64,000 nucleotides of DNA, taken from assembly GCA_002633025.1 (NCBI GenBank), contig NMRB01001194.1, positions 117,149-181,148 of the forward strand. The letters are read 5' to 3'. The first letter of the stretch is position 1; each line of letters begins with the position of its first letter. Below, in pieces: positions 45,287 through 56,091 of this stretch. The translations under genes were made by a program, and so were the position numbers. Source of the DNA: Notospermus geniculatus (Eukaryota > Nemertea > Pilidiophora > Heteronemertea > Lineidae). The notes under the pieces are model-generated. The model saw only the letters and a program-made list of their open reading frames with translations, did no database searches and was not told the DNA's origin.

Positions 45287-46556
45287 TGTCATATCAATCA
45301 ATGAATCTCCATCTGTCACACATCTTGACCACCAAGGGTTGTGACATCGCTCCGTCCTCTGACTACGCTCACACAAACCCTTGACGAACTTCGCTGTGGG
45401 AAGCTGTTTCCAACCGGATGTTCCTGTTTGTGGACTGACTCCTGCTGTTAGTTTTATAATAACCGTTTTTTAAATCATAGATCGTAACATTCGCAGTAAA
45501 TCTCAACGTTTCTAAATACCACGTCAGTCTTTCTCTACACCTACCTTCTTTGTTTTAGAAAATTTCGTTATTTTTGTGCATAGAAGTGGGTAAATCGCAA
45601 TCGATAGAATGGCTGGACAGTTTGTGACCATCCTCGTTCCTAATACTTTCCAACCACAAAATACACAGCGGTTGGTTGAATTGGCTTGTTGCCAACCTGG
45701 GAACGAGGTTGGCTAACAAGTGTTCTGAGTGGTGCACCGCAACTCGAGGTGCGAGAGAAACAGAAATCCTGGTGAAGTTCTCCATGGGTTTGTGCGTACG
45801 AAGTTTGAGGTTGTACAGACACATGGTAGGCCATGATGTCTGTCACATTGAGTATTCGACTCCAAATATGATTTGCCGCATCTAGAATTTATCATGACGA
45901 TATTCACGGTGGGGATCTGACTGGAGCGGCCAGTTCTTTATATGCACACTTTGGTAGTCTCTCCTCGCGCTTCTCGGTGGTCAAAACGTTGGACAATAAA
46001 AAATGATAACCAGTAAAAACAGTAACACAGCCAAGTGAGACATTTAGTATGTGAGCGGTTGATACGTTTTGATGGTAATCTGCCTTTGTGAACGTTAGCT
46101 GCATTTTACACCATAATTATTTTATCCATTTGAGATCAAGTCAGCCTGTGGCTGTAAAATGATGTAAACTGAAACATCTTATCATCATTTTCCTTCAACA
46201 GTTGGGAAACAATTATGTATAATAATGTCGTTGGGTGCTATTAATACTACAGCGACTGGCAAATGGATGGAAGCACCGACTGAGACGATTTCATGCATAC
46301 CATCTATTTCTTGTAGTAATATGGAACATGGCAAATATTTTTTAGCAGTTACAGTTTCTGCAGAATGAATCTTAGAATTCGTCATAGATTCTCATTCACG
46401 GTGATTTTATTTTCAGGAAAAACTTCGTTTGTTTTTCAAAAATCACATTTTAACGATACTTTGAAATGGTAATATTTCCATTGTGGTTTCATTTTTTTCG
46501 CAAAATTTCCTCGATGTAGGTAAATTTCATGAATAAGGTACAAAACCACTGTCAAT
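45287..46556. other. Intergenic, AT-rich
   Basis: No gene is supported. The words CACCAAGGGTTGTGACATCGC at 45329 and CTACCAAGGGTTGTGACATC at 16530 show a short shared repeat. Minus-strand frames at 45555-45907 overlap in three phases and have no domain. Confidence 0.4.
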
Positions 46557-46730
46557 TTACATTTCTCTAAATATTGACCTCTCAATATCTATATATTTAA
46601 TGCTGGGTGCACCTATTCCACCACGGCCGGGCATTCCGGGCATTCCATCCTCGGTTGAATCACAATCGCCGGTCGCCACGGGTGCTTGCAAGTTCATTAT
46701 AATGCCAAACAAGACTACTAGGTACGTCAT
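46557..46730 (-). CDS. Short secreted collagen-like ORF or first exon
   Basis: A 57-codon minus frame starts with a hydrophobic leader (MTYLVVLFGIIMNLQAPV), then GDCDSTED, then collagen-type Gly triplets (GMPGMPGRGGIGAP) and a short tail to TAA at 46557-46559. The order signal peptide, Cys, acidic spacer, Gly-X-Y start is that of first exons of C1q-, ficolin- or short-chain collagen-like proteins. The frame may instead splice out after the Gly repeats, at the weak donor ATAG|gtgcac, into exons I could not identify. It is too short for a firm family call. Confidence 0.4.
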   Translation of the reverse strand: MTYLVVLFGIIMNLQAPVATGDCDSTEDGMPGMPGRGGIGAPSIKYIDIERSIFREM

Positions 46731-46959
46731 GATACATGAAAAGTAAGGAAGTTTCCAGAATCATATAATGCCAAGATAAAACTTGCTTGATACAAGTTAG
46801 TGAAAATGTTACTTTAAAAAAATAATCGTCCACAGTCATTCAGTACACAAATAAACTTGTACACTTAATGCCAGTTTAATGTCACTGTCATTTCTGGATC
46901 ACACTCTTCTTATCCGTCAATATCCAACACTTTCTCAGTCACAATGGGCGGTCTTAACA

Positions 46960-47580
46960 TTTTACATCCTCGCACCCAGGGTCTTCACAACCAGCTCCCC
47001 TACTCGCGCTTGGTTCAGACCCTGGCGACATCCATGCCATTTCGTTGGGGAACTAGCGGAGTGATCGACTCCGCCGAATCCAGCCAATCACAGTGAAGCT
47101 TCTATCCCGTCTTGGTCATATCCCAAATATGGTAGCTGTGAAAATTTCTCGAGTCGCTGACAAACTCGCTGAGTTTCTGATTGTTCCTGAAATAACTTCG
47201 CGTCAACATGATTCTCACGGATTATCTTGTCAACGAGGACGTACTGATGGGATCAGAACACGAAGGTATGATCCAGTTCATGTGTTTGGGGCAGCTGTCA
47301 TTTGGCAGCGTGCATAAATTATGGAATGAGATACAATGCTAGGAGCCTGGTATCCGGTAACTCGTAATACCAGATGTATGTGCAGACGTTGTAGCACTAG
47401 GCGCGATATTTGTCCATTACATCAAGTGGCATTTCCCCACTGCTTTGCATGGTTGTTCGTGAATTACCAATTGGCGAGTACACATGAGGGAATGTCCATC
47501 TTCCCCACCGAAACGGGGTGGATGTCCTCAGGGCATTGAGGGAGGGTACGACCGTAAATGACCTGAGATTCTCAGGATGA
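46960..47580 (+). repeat. Dispersed repeat A, copy 1
   Basis: About 620 bp is nearly identical, in inverse orientation, to 58268-58905, from GTGCGAGGATG-type sequence at one end to CCTGAGATTCTCAGGATG at the other. Short frames with RYDPVHVFGAAVI are kept in both copies. I do not recognise the family. This copy lacks the terminal inverted repeats that surround copy 2. Confidence 0.75.
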
Positions 47581-48364
47581 ACATTTTATAGATTTATAGA
47601 TAAAAATTATTTATAAATAGGCCTACCTAGAAATACTTTTAGCCCTCAATCCTCACGTACTCATATTTAAATAGTTAATCAGTCAACAAGTAGCTAAATT
47701 ACAGCTAATTACACCTTTTTTCTTGATAGTACCGGAGAAAAAGAAAAATGAGCGGTGAGAGAGGACTTTTCATGTTATTATCAGGCTATTTTCATAGTAA
47801 CTTCATTAGGCGTAGGCAGAATTATGTTTTTATTGTGTTTTGGCTGTCATTTTCATGATCTGGGGGCCAATTCTAGCCCTTCAAGATTGGTCATTTTGAT
47901 GTAATTTTAGTGTTTTGTGTGCTTTTTTGAGTATTTTTTTACTTTCAGTCCCATTTTTGGAGCATTTTGGAGCGGTTTTTGGTACATGTATTTTGTATTT
48001 CTCCNCTCCCCCCCCCCCCTCAATTTTCTATTACTAACCTCTCTAAAAAAATTTTAGTGTCCTTCCTAGAGCTGTGTGAAATTTCAGCAAAATTGATGAT
48101 TTCCGTCGAGTAGATTTCGCAGGGCGATTCGACCTCAAATGTACACGAAATGAACAGGCAGTGTATTACTGTACTCGGCCGATTGGGCCTTTCCCCAGGC
48201 TTGAATAATAGCTGTTGTGTCTTGGCACACGCTGTTGGTATTAATAGGCCAGTCTGACCCTTTAATCACTTTCAGTGCAGACTCAATGGTTTATTTCTTG
48301 AGTAGGCCTGAACCAAAATCATGCCATTTTTGCCAGCATTAGTAGAAACGGACATCAGACATCC

Positions 48365-48493
48365 TGGGGTGGCCGCATAGAAACTCCGCTGGCGCTAGCG
48401 GAGCCCATCTGCCGATAGTGCTGTACATTTTCCCATGCATTTTAACACCGATAGACTGTCGAAGCACCAGCGGAGTTTCTGTGCGGCTACCCC
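48365..48493. mobile_element. Hairpin MITE
   Basis: The left end GGGGTGGCCGCATAGAAACT... and the right end ...AGTTTCTGTGCGGCTACCCC are inverted repeats of about 32 bp (CTCCGCTGGCGCT against AGCACCAGCGGAG). It sits directly beside part of a CAGGGTGG...AGAAAAAGTGTCC element (about 48520-48547). Confidence 0.8.
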
Positions 48494-48548
48494 TGGTCTC
48501 CAGAAAAAATAAGGCCGTTATTGGACACTTTTTCTGGGCCACCCTGTA

Positions 48549-48680
48549 GGCTACATAAAACAAGTCGGGAACAATTGACTTGACATCGTCCAACCTGAAC
48601 AACAGGGCACAAGCCTCCAAAATAACCTGGTGACGTTGCGTCGGTTTGTGACCCTGACGAACAACAGTCAAATCCGCCAT
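48549..48680 (-). CDS. Possible first coding exon, function unknown
   Basis: An ATG at 48680 opens a frame of about 44 codons (MADLTVVRQGHKPTQRHQ then VILEACALLFRLDDVKSIV and PDLFYVAY) with helical, protein-like composition and a Kozak-like AAAATGGCGG context. It runs directly into an element end (CAGGGTGGCCCAGAAAAAG on the minus strand) at 48548. No donor is visible before that point, so it is either a truncated gene start or a chance frame. I do not recognise the family. Confidence 0.3.
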
Positions 48681-50409
48681 TTTGCGTAGGGTTATGTGAT
48701 GCGTCGCGCCTCACAGCGCTGGTGTCGGGAGCATACTTCCGCGGTAAAAGTAGTTCCTGAAGAAATGACATTTCTGATAAATATTTGCTACTTTTATTGT
48801 ATATTTTATGATGATTTCCGATCAAGAAAGTATATTTGAGTCAATTTATTCGCATATTTACATCGGAAGACCCATAATAGACTATTTTATTGCTTCGGGA
48901 ATGGCAAACAAATAAACAGTGAACACACTGCATCAGAACAGCGAAATGCATGTCAGTGCGCTGTACATTCTGTAGTGTATGGCATGATGGCGGGAATCCC
49001 GTGTGGATATTCCGATTTGGCTAAACAAAAACGCTCAATAACTCGCAAAATCTTAGTAAAATTCACTTTTGTGTGTCATATTGTATTAAATTAACCCAAA
49101 ACTGCCATCGTTAGGTTCTTTTTCGACACAAAAGTGATGAATTTCACCGAACTATATCTTCTAGTGGATGAGTTAAAGTAGTCCGAAAGTAGATCCAGGT
49201 TGTTCGGTCGCCGTATCACTATCCCAGCTATAGGTGGGGGTGCAATAATATATTCAAGATGGCGGCGTTCCTCCGGGACTAAATCCCAAACCCAATTCTC
49301 GCAATGTCTCGCGGGATTTGGTCTCGGTGTTCCGGTTGGACATCGTCAGGATGTCAAAGGGCCGTATGCAGGGGTCGGACTTCAGCCTAAAGTACAGCAA
49401 AAGTTAGACGTTCTCTTTGCTTGAAGCATTGAGGAAAGTCAGACTTTAACTATGGCACCTGATTTTAAGGACTTGAAGACTGCCTGGTGCTCACACACTA
49501 AAAACGCAAAACTGGGCGAAAAACACACAAAACAGCAATATTGTGTGATCCAACGGCAATCCTCGTTGAAAGCCATTAAAAAATTATTTCCGTGTTAAGA
49601 ACCCAAAACGGATACAGTATAACAGCACCCCGAACAGCACATGTGCGCGTCCGAGAAATCTCCATGACGATGACATATCTATATTGTTTCATAGGTTTCA
49701 AATCAATGCCCGCGATCAACGAAGGATTTACATGCACGTACATTGTATTCTTGTCATTAGGCCATGGTAGCATGAACAGTTTTACTGGAATTCGAATTTC
49801 TTCGTATTATGCCTGTAATGAAAGCAAGAAATTGCAGACATATGAAACCGTTTGTATGGGCTGTCAGCATGGAAAGGATGTTCATCAGCGTTGGTTAAAA
49901 GGACACCTCAGTGTGCATTGTACGCGCGCTTAACTGAAGTCTGCCCTTGCCCACCATACCATACACTCGTCCCCAGTGGCCTCGAGCTCAATACTAGTTA
50001 TACGCTCTCAACCACTGGCACAGATCGGGCCTAATCATGTTTCTGAACGCTAGATGGCGCAAACTGTCATCAACCAATCAGCGACCAGTATTTCACGCAA
50101 CTAAGGGAAAACATGAAACATTTTCTTGTTGGCTGATCGCTCATTGGCTGGTTGATCGAGCGCGTTCGTCAACAACTGGTAGTGACATCAAGTGTTCAGA
50201 AACGGACTTTGGCACCAAGTGTTTCAGTGGTTGAGGGTGACGGCTTCGAGCGGAGGCCGATACCACTGAATTATTGAGTGTAACCCAACCACAGATCGAA
50301 AGTGATAGGCCAAGTATGTACTTTCGTTAATAGAGGGCAGTACACTGTAAAAAATGGGATAGTCCCCGCGGGTAAATTTTACCAATGCCATCGGCAATTT
50401 CGATTTTAC

Positions 50410-50735
50410 CAAATAATGTAATAATAATGTAAGTTCTTATATAGCGCATTTCCAGTTGACCTGCTCAATGCGCTTTACATTATTACCCCCAGCTATAGGT
50501 CTGTTCATTACAATTGACTTTCTCCACTCCCCGGGGAGTATTACAGTCCCGGCAGCTGATTTAAGCGCTCATGGATTAACATTCACATAGACCATCACTA
50601 CCAGCCAGGTACCCCTTTTACACCTGGGTGGGGTAAATCAAGTGAGGCAAAGTGACTTGCTCAAGGTCACAAGCGAGCGTGTTTTTTTTCTTGGTCAGGA
50701 CTGGGAATCGAACCCGGGACTTTCTACACCACTAC
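50410..50735. repeat. SINE-like repeat (TATATAGCGC / tRNA-like end)
   Basis: It starts with AATAATGTAAGTTCTTATATAG, has inner blocks ACATTATTACCCC, CATTCACATAGACCATCACT, TTTTACACCTGGGTGG and CTTGCTCAAGGTCACAA, and ends with GGGAATCGAACCCGGGAC, an inverted tRNA-type B box. This arrangement is a common dispersed repeat of marine invertebrate genomes. Confidence 0.65.
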
Positions 50736-50840
50736 ACCACGCCGGTAATATTTGCTCAAAAAGCGCCGGTCAATATTACCTATCCGTGGGTATTCTCAGG
50801 CACCTTCCTTATTATTGGAAGTAATGTTTACCTGGAACCG

Positions 50841-50918
50841 TGGGTAAAACTGGGGACAAGCTTACTACCTATATTCCCATAGGTAAATTGGTAGTAAGCT
50901 TGTCCCCAGTTTTACCCA
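50841..50918. repeat. Hairpin repeat
   Basis: TGGGTAAAACTGGGGACAAG...TTACTACC is repeated as an exact inverted copy after a 20-base loop (arms of 29 bp). It may be a small MITE next to the SINE-like repeat. Confidence 0.8.
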
Positions 50919-51752
50919 CGAGACAGGCATACTGTTGTTTGAATCAAACAAAGGTGTTTCACCTCCTTCTTGCCCCCCCCCCCCAAATAACGGCCTATAT
51001 TGACCAAAAGTCATTTTATAATGATTTTGCAGCCAACTCTGTCAGTATCACTTGGATAGTTTGTGACATACAACTTAAAGCGGGCCATTCGCGCTCAGTC
51101 AAAGATTCCACAGATCAGTTTCCGGAGCGGCCGCCGCAATGTATTTACCAGTTGTTGTTACGAATAAAATGGGTTGTTTTATTATTTTTGGTTCACTTTG
51201 GACACACGCGAACAATCCGCTTTAAGCCAAACCAGGAAGGGGGACCAGTGAACAGAATGTCCGCCTCACCATGCAGCGATATTACTAACCTACTGTACAA
51301 TGGGAATCCTAACTATGATAGAGGGCAGCACACAGTAATCAGGTCCTATACAATGGATGCCTTTTGTGTGGGAAATTGATCAGGACCTGAATGTCCCTTT
51401 CAATAGGAGCTGGCAGAGAGTTGACCGATAGGTGTCACTACGGCCCAATTCAATGCATATAGCGACCCAGTCATTATTGATCGATCAGCAATCACGTAGA
51501 TTGTCGTGTACATTGGTCCGCTAGAACTTTGCTGCCATCTGTTGGCAATATGCGCGGCTGACTGCTCCTATTCAATAGATTTAACCAGCTAGTGACACCT
51601 ATTGAAGTAGTGAGTTACATGTTCCAATAGTTACATTTTGGTAGGATTGTCTGTGTAGGCCTAAAGTGATACGAGAGGTGCCGCTTTCGCCGAATCTCAA
51701 CCTGTTTTGATTTTAGCCGCGCTAGTGGTGCATGCTGTTATTGTTAACACTA

Positions 51753-52296
51753 CAGGGTGTTTCAAAGAGAAGTATACATTTACAAAATTGTCTCCCAGAT
51801 AGTAGTTTTATTAGTTTTAAGAAATCTCTTATCTGGTTTCAGTAGACCTTGGTCTCTTCCTTTGTTTGCCATCGTATCAATCATTATCGGTTCCGCATGA
51901 GCGAGCACAGGCGATTTACTTGTTCCCAATTTGAAATGGTTTCCGCACGGATGTGAAAGGGTTAAAAGAGAATTACTCACCGTGGTTGTAAAATGTGGAC
52001 ATGTGCTTTGCATCTCCTAAACAAATTCCATTAACCCATTACCCTCCACAAGCCCACAAACTTGGGACCTTGAGTAATTCTCTTTTAACCCTTTCACATG
52101 CGGGCGCAAGCCATTTCAAAGTTGGAACAAGTAAATCGCCTGTGCTCGCTCATGCGGAACCGATAATGGTTGATATGATGGCCAACAAAGGAAGAGACCA
52201 AGGTCTACTGAAACCAGATAAGAGATTTCTGAAAACTAATAAAACTACTATCTGGGAGACAATTTTCTAAATGTATACGTTTTTTGAAACACCCTG
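51753..52296. mobile_element. Foldback element with TA duplication (Tc1/mariner-like ends)
   Basis: The ends CAGGGTGTTTCAAAGA and TTTTTTGAAACACCCTG are inverted and flanked by TA on both sides. The arms (51753-51987 and 52066-52296) are about 90% alike by eye. Each arm reads as an open frame outward to inward, but these 77- and 91-codon frames mirror one another and have no transposase signature. Confidence 0.85.
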
Positions 52297-52396
52297 TATA
52301 CAGCCAAGTTTTTGTGTGTTGTGTTGAAGATCTATTAGACTTCACCGTTTCTTTTACAAAGCTCCAGTCTAGATCCTTTCAATGTTTCATAATTTT

Positions 52397-53233
52397 TTAC
52401 TGTTTTCCAGCCTGGGTTCCGCTGATTTTGAACTTATAAATTCCCTTAGAACTTTCCCACGAAATGTCGAAGCTCCTTGTCGAATTTCCGAAGACCCTGT
52501 TCCAAAAGGTAATCCTTACGCACAGCTTTCCCTTTTCGCCTTGTTGTCCGAAGCCGGCGATCTCGCATCCGTTCACCGCGTCAAGATGTGCAGCAAGGAC
52601 TCTCATTCCGATATTATCGGCACACATCGACCATTTGTACGACAGTTCAAATCGAGTGCTCAGGACCCTTGCTGTGTCGCGGGGGTCATGCGTATAATTG
52701 TCATTCTCTTGCAAAGTTGGAGATACCGCCAGACGAATGATGTTGCCCCTCCTGGACACAGATTTAACGACTGGAGGCATCGGTTTGCGCCCGATGTAAA
52801 ACCACCTGTAATCAATCAGACTACGCCGTCTTCCGTGACTGCCAATGTTCTCCAAGTAACACTTGTATGTGCCGTACTGGTCCAGTTGAACGTTCTGGTA
52901 TATAAATCCAACTGACGACGCGTTGATGATACGAGTGAACCGTCTCTCTAGCCGTTGCCCACCGAAGTTCTTAATCACCAAATTGTTCACACTGTAAGCA
53001 GGCATTGCCAGGATATGCCGGTTCGTAACTCTACATATTCCTGTAAGATTCGTACCAACTGTGCCTCCGCTGAAGAAACCATTCAGGCGCGGCGTTGTTT
53101 CCAAAACACCATGCCGAGGAATGAAAAAGGCTTCGGAGATTACAGTTACCAGAAGGAAATAGACGAGAACAATGCTGCTTACACGATCCATACCGATCCG
53201 GATAGAACTGGAATAAAGGAAAAGTGAGAACAT
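52397..53233 (-). CDS. Secreted Ig plus FN3-like protein, possible cytokine-receptor relative
   Basis: A single intact 278-codon frame. A second Met at residue 15 starts a good signal peptide (SSIVLVYFLLVTVISEAFF) and may be the true start (53191). Next is an Ig-like domain with C67 and C125 in the GTYKC context (YGTYKC, the Ig F-strand pattern). From residue 153 the sequence PPVVKSVSRRGNIIRLAVSP opens like a fibronectin type III/cytokine-receptor module, continuing with RFELSYKW, three Cys and CVRITFWNRVFGNSTRSFDI as the F-G strands. No membrane span or WSXWS motif is present, and the frame stops at 52397. Ig followed by FN3 is the layout of IL6R/CNTFR-type soluble receptors. That relation is inference. 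A later exon could follow if splicing bypasses the stop. Confidence 0.7.
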   Translation of the reverse strand: MFSLFLYSSSIRIGMDRVSSIVLVYFLLVTVISEAFFIPRHGVLETTPRLNGFFSGGTVGTNLTGICRVTNRHILAMPAYSVNNLVIKNFGGQRLERRFTRIINASSVGFIYQNVQLDQYGTYKCYLENIGSHGRRRSLIDYRWFYIGRKPMPPVVKSVSRRGNIIRLAVSPTLQENDNYTHDPRDTARVLSTRFELSYKWSMCADNIGMRVLAAHLDAVNGCEIAGFGQQGEKGKLCVRITFWNRVFGNSTRSFDISWESSKGIYKFKISGTQAGKQ

Positions 53234-55482
53234 CCAACAGATATTATCATAAAGGAATCAAACATAAAGGTTTAGCTACGAACGATGAAGTAACTGAGGG
53301 ATACACTTCATGTGTTGCCACCAGGTGTCCCTCACTGCCTGGATTTTGACTTTACTTAATAGGCAGAAGCTTCAACTTTTTTTATGGTAGTTGGGTACAT
53401 GAATCTGTCAACTTGATGCCTTGAATTCCATTTCTTAGGATAACAGAGCTATTTTCTGCACAATTAATGTGCCATATGCAAATATACATTAGCCTATTCA
53501 AATGTACACAGATGACCCTGCGCTCTCATCGTTCGTGGTATTCTCATTAATTCAGTCCTTTTGTATCATGAGATCAACTAGTCTGAATTCAACAAAATTT
53601 GCACTGAACATGCAGAAGGGTCTTGCCTATCATATGGAAGAGTCAGAATGCAAATCTCTTAAGGTTTAAAGGGACGCTGTCCAGATTTGTAAAATGCTAA
53701 ATTTGTAAGTTGAACCTTTATGTTTGATTCCTTTATAGATATCAAAAAAACAGCACAAAAACGACATACAGTACACAATAAATCGGAAAGTCGTCTCCGA
53801 ATATTTCGCAAATTTTCGACCCCAATCGGGGTCTTCCTCAGGCGCTATATAGAAGAGATCCCAGAGGTGAATTTCATTCCTTTATGATATTATGGACCAC
53901 TGTGTGTAGGCCTACACACCATCTAATCTATCAGCGATGCGTCGACACAATATGATAAATATGGAGATCAAAAGGGCCAAAAGAAGAGAAAACTATAGTT
54001 TGCATATTTGCTATAATTCTGGCCACGTCGGATAACCCGGTCATCAAAACGGTGTCCTACCTGCAGTGGCAAAAATACGGTCAGTGTAGATAATCTGATA
54101 TTGCTTTATGCTGTTAGCCTATCCTCCTTTCGAAACACTTCAGTAATGATGACAGTATATTGATAAACTAAATCGATATCCTAATCCAGATTGCAGATTC
54201 GGCGAAACAGGCGAGGGGAATCGTCGAATCGCGACAACCAATGATGTGGAGCGTACACTAGTAAATAGTCGCCCTTCGTTTTTATCCCAATTTTTCGAAG
54301 AATGCCAAGGTCATGAAGGTCATTACCAAGAACGAGGGACACCGAGAACGAGGACACCGGAGAAGAGGTTGAGAATGGAGTCGACGACCTGGTTGCTGAG
54401 TACCTGGTCTGGTTTTGGGATGCATATTTCCTTGAAGTAGGCCTACACTCACAGACCTACATTTTGACACCAATATTGATATGATCTGATGATATCATAT
54501 TTTTGACCCCTTTTTTATTTCCAGTACCGGTACCCTAACTTTAGGGGTATCTAGGGACCAAACCCCAGGATTGTGCAACTTAAGACGCCTCTTATGCATC
54601 AGCATGGCAATCCGAAGAGGATTAGGCACCAAAACCTTTTGTACTCAACATTGAGAATAAACGTCATCTGGCTCCCAAACTACAGGGTGGGCCAGAGAAA
54701 GTGTCCCTCGAACAATAGGGAAACAATAGAAATGCTATTGTTCGAGGGACACTTTCTCTGGTCCACCCTGTAGTATGGGAAGAATTTGATCACGGCAGGC
54801 CTGTCAGTCATGTCAGTAGATGTGTGTCCCATTTCTGCCACTAATTCCGTGAAAGTCGAAATGGGACGCATACGGGCTGCATCTGATTACATGGTATAGT
54901 ACACCGGTTATAGGCATTACCCATGTCACCCAGTTGAGTCAAATTTGAATTGAATTACATGTACTCCATTTATGAGAAAATCAGGTATCGGGGAAGTGGG
55001 TCTTGAAGTGCACTCGTACTGATGTATTAAATGCAAAAGTGTCTGAGACTGTCTTGCTTTTCGCAGATCACAGGTGGGGAAGGGGTCAAGGGGTATTTTT
55101 TACGACGGCAGATTTTCACTGTGGATAATTGGTTCACGTGGGCCTATAGTCTCTTTAAGTGACCATTATATTCGGTCCAAATTGAGCTTGTAACGGATTT
55201 TTCGGCACTAAAGCATCAGCGTTTCTCAAGACAATGAGCTGGGATAGGTTACTTTTTATGCCCAGAAGTGTCCCGGCTATTTATTTTAGTGATTATTTCA
55301 CGATTAGCCTAATACGGTTTTTTCGGTATTTTGTGGTTTTCGAGAGATTTCATAATTAAAGCCGCACACTATGCACCGCTACTCACTCCCCAGTTCGGCC
55401 GAATAGGTAGTGCAACCTCATCTACAGGCGTGCGTAGTGTATAGAACCATAGAACCACATATTATACCATTATAAAGCCAGA
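53234..55482. other. Intergenic stretch
   Basis: A 28-bp word TCATAAAGGAATCAAACATAAAGGTT at 53247 recurs inverted at 53714, possibly the ends of a 0.5-kb element. One clear MITE lies at 54683-54770. No exon is supported. Confidence 0.4.
54683..54770. mobile_element. 88-bp hairpin MITE with TA duplication
   Basis: The ends CAGGGTGGGCCAGAGAAAGT and its inverted copy ACTTTCTCTGGTCCACCCTG enclose a stem continuing through GTCCCTCGAACAATAG. TA flanks both sides, so it is Tc1/mariner-like. A related end is at 48520-48547. Confidence 0.9.
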
Positions 55483-56091
55483 TGTGACCTTTTGTTCAAG
55501 AGCCACTTTTTCGCTCATAATTTTACGAACGTATTAGACCCTCGATGCCCATGTGGTTTCAGATCCCAAACAACTCCACATGTTTTTTTCCAATGCCCTT
55601 TAATTAATGTTACTCGACAACATTTTTTCGACTGTCTTCGGGAGATCACTTCATATGATTCACGCTTTGTTAATTCTTCCCGCACCACTGATCGTTGTCG
55701 TATTCTATTGTGGGGACACTCTAACTTTTTGCACTCTGTAAATATATCCATTATTGAGAGAACTGCCATGTACATAGATGACGTCGTACCTGTCCTAACT
55801 TAACATCCCTAGCAATGTATACCGATATCTGCATTCATTTGTCCTTCCCGGTCCGTTGTCTATATTCATTGTCTTTATATCACAACTATTTATGACGGGT
55901 TACTGCCATCCGGTTCACTTTATTTCTATTTTTGTTCTTTCTTCCATCCTTTGTTTAATTATTCCGCCATCCTTTCCAAATTTTATCTTTAGTTGTACAA
56001 GGGCCACAAATGCCTCGGCTTCGGCCCTTTTTAAGTTATATTTGTAAAACTTTATGTTTGAAATAAAATCAATACAATACAATACACTTTA
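55483..56091 (+). mobile_element. LINE (non-LTR retrotransposon) 3' end
   Basis: An open frame from about 55483 to TAA at 55803 gives the extreme C terminus of a LINE reverse transcriptase protein. It has the late Cys/His cluster (RCPCGFRSQTTPHVFFQCPL) followed by LLWGHSNFL and AMYIDDV. The 5' part is absent, as expected of a 5'-truncated insertion. About 260 bp of 3' UTR follows, with AATAAA at 56062-56067 and a short (AATAC)n tail at 56071-56087. Confidence 0.75.

Larger units (their letters stand above)
47581..51752. other. Intergenic, repeat-bearing
   Basis: It holds a MITE (48365-48493), a possible first exon (48549-48680), a SINE-like repeat (50410-50735) and a hairpin (50841-50918). 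The stretches 47581-48360, 48700-50400 and 50920-51750 show nothing I can support. Confidence 0.4.

Noticed and set aside
51780-52270. Two mirrored frames as separate genes.
   Set aside because: They are the two arms of one inverted-repeat element.
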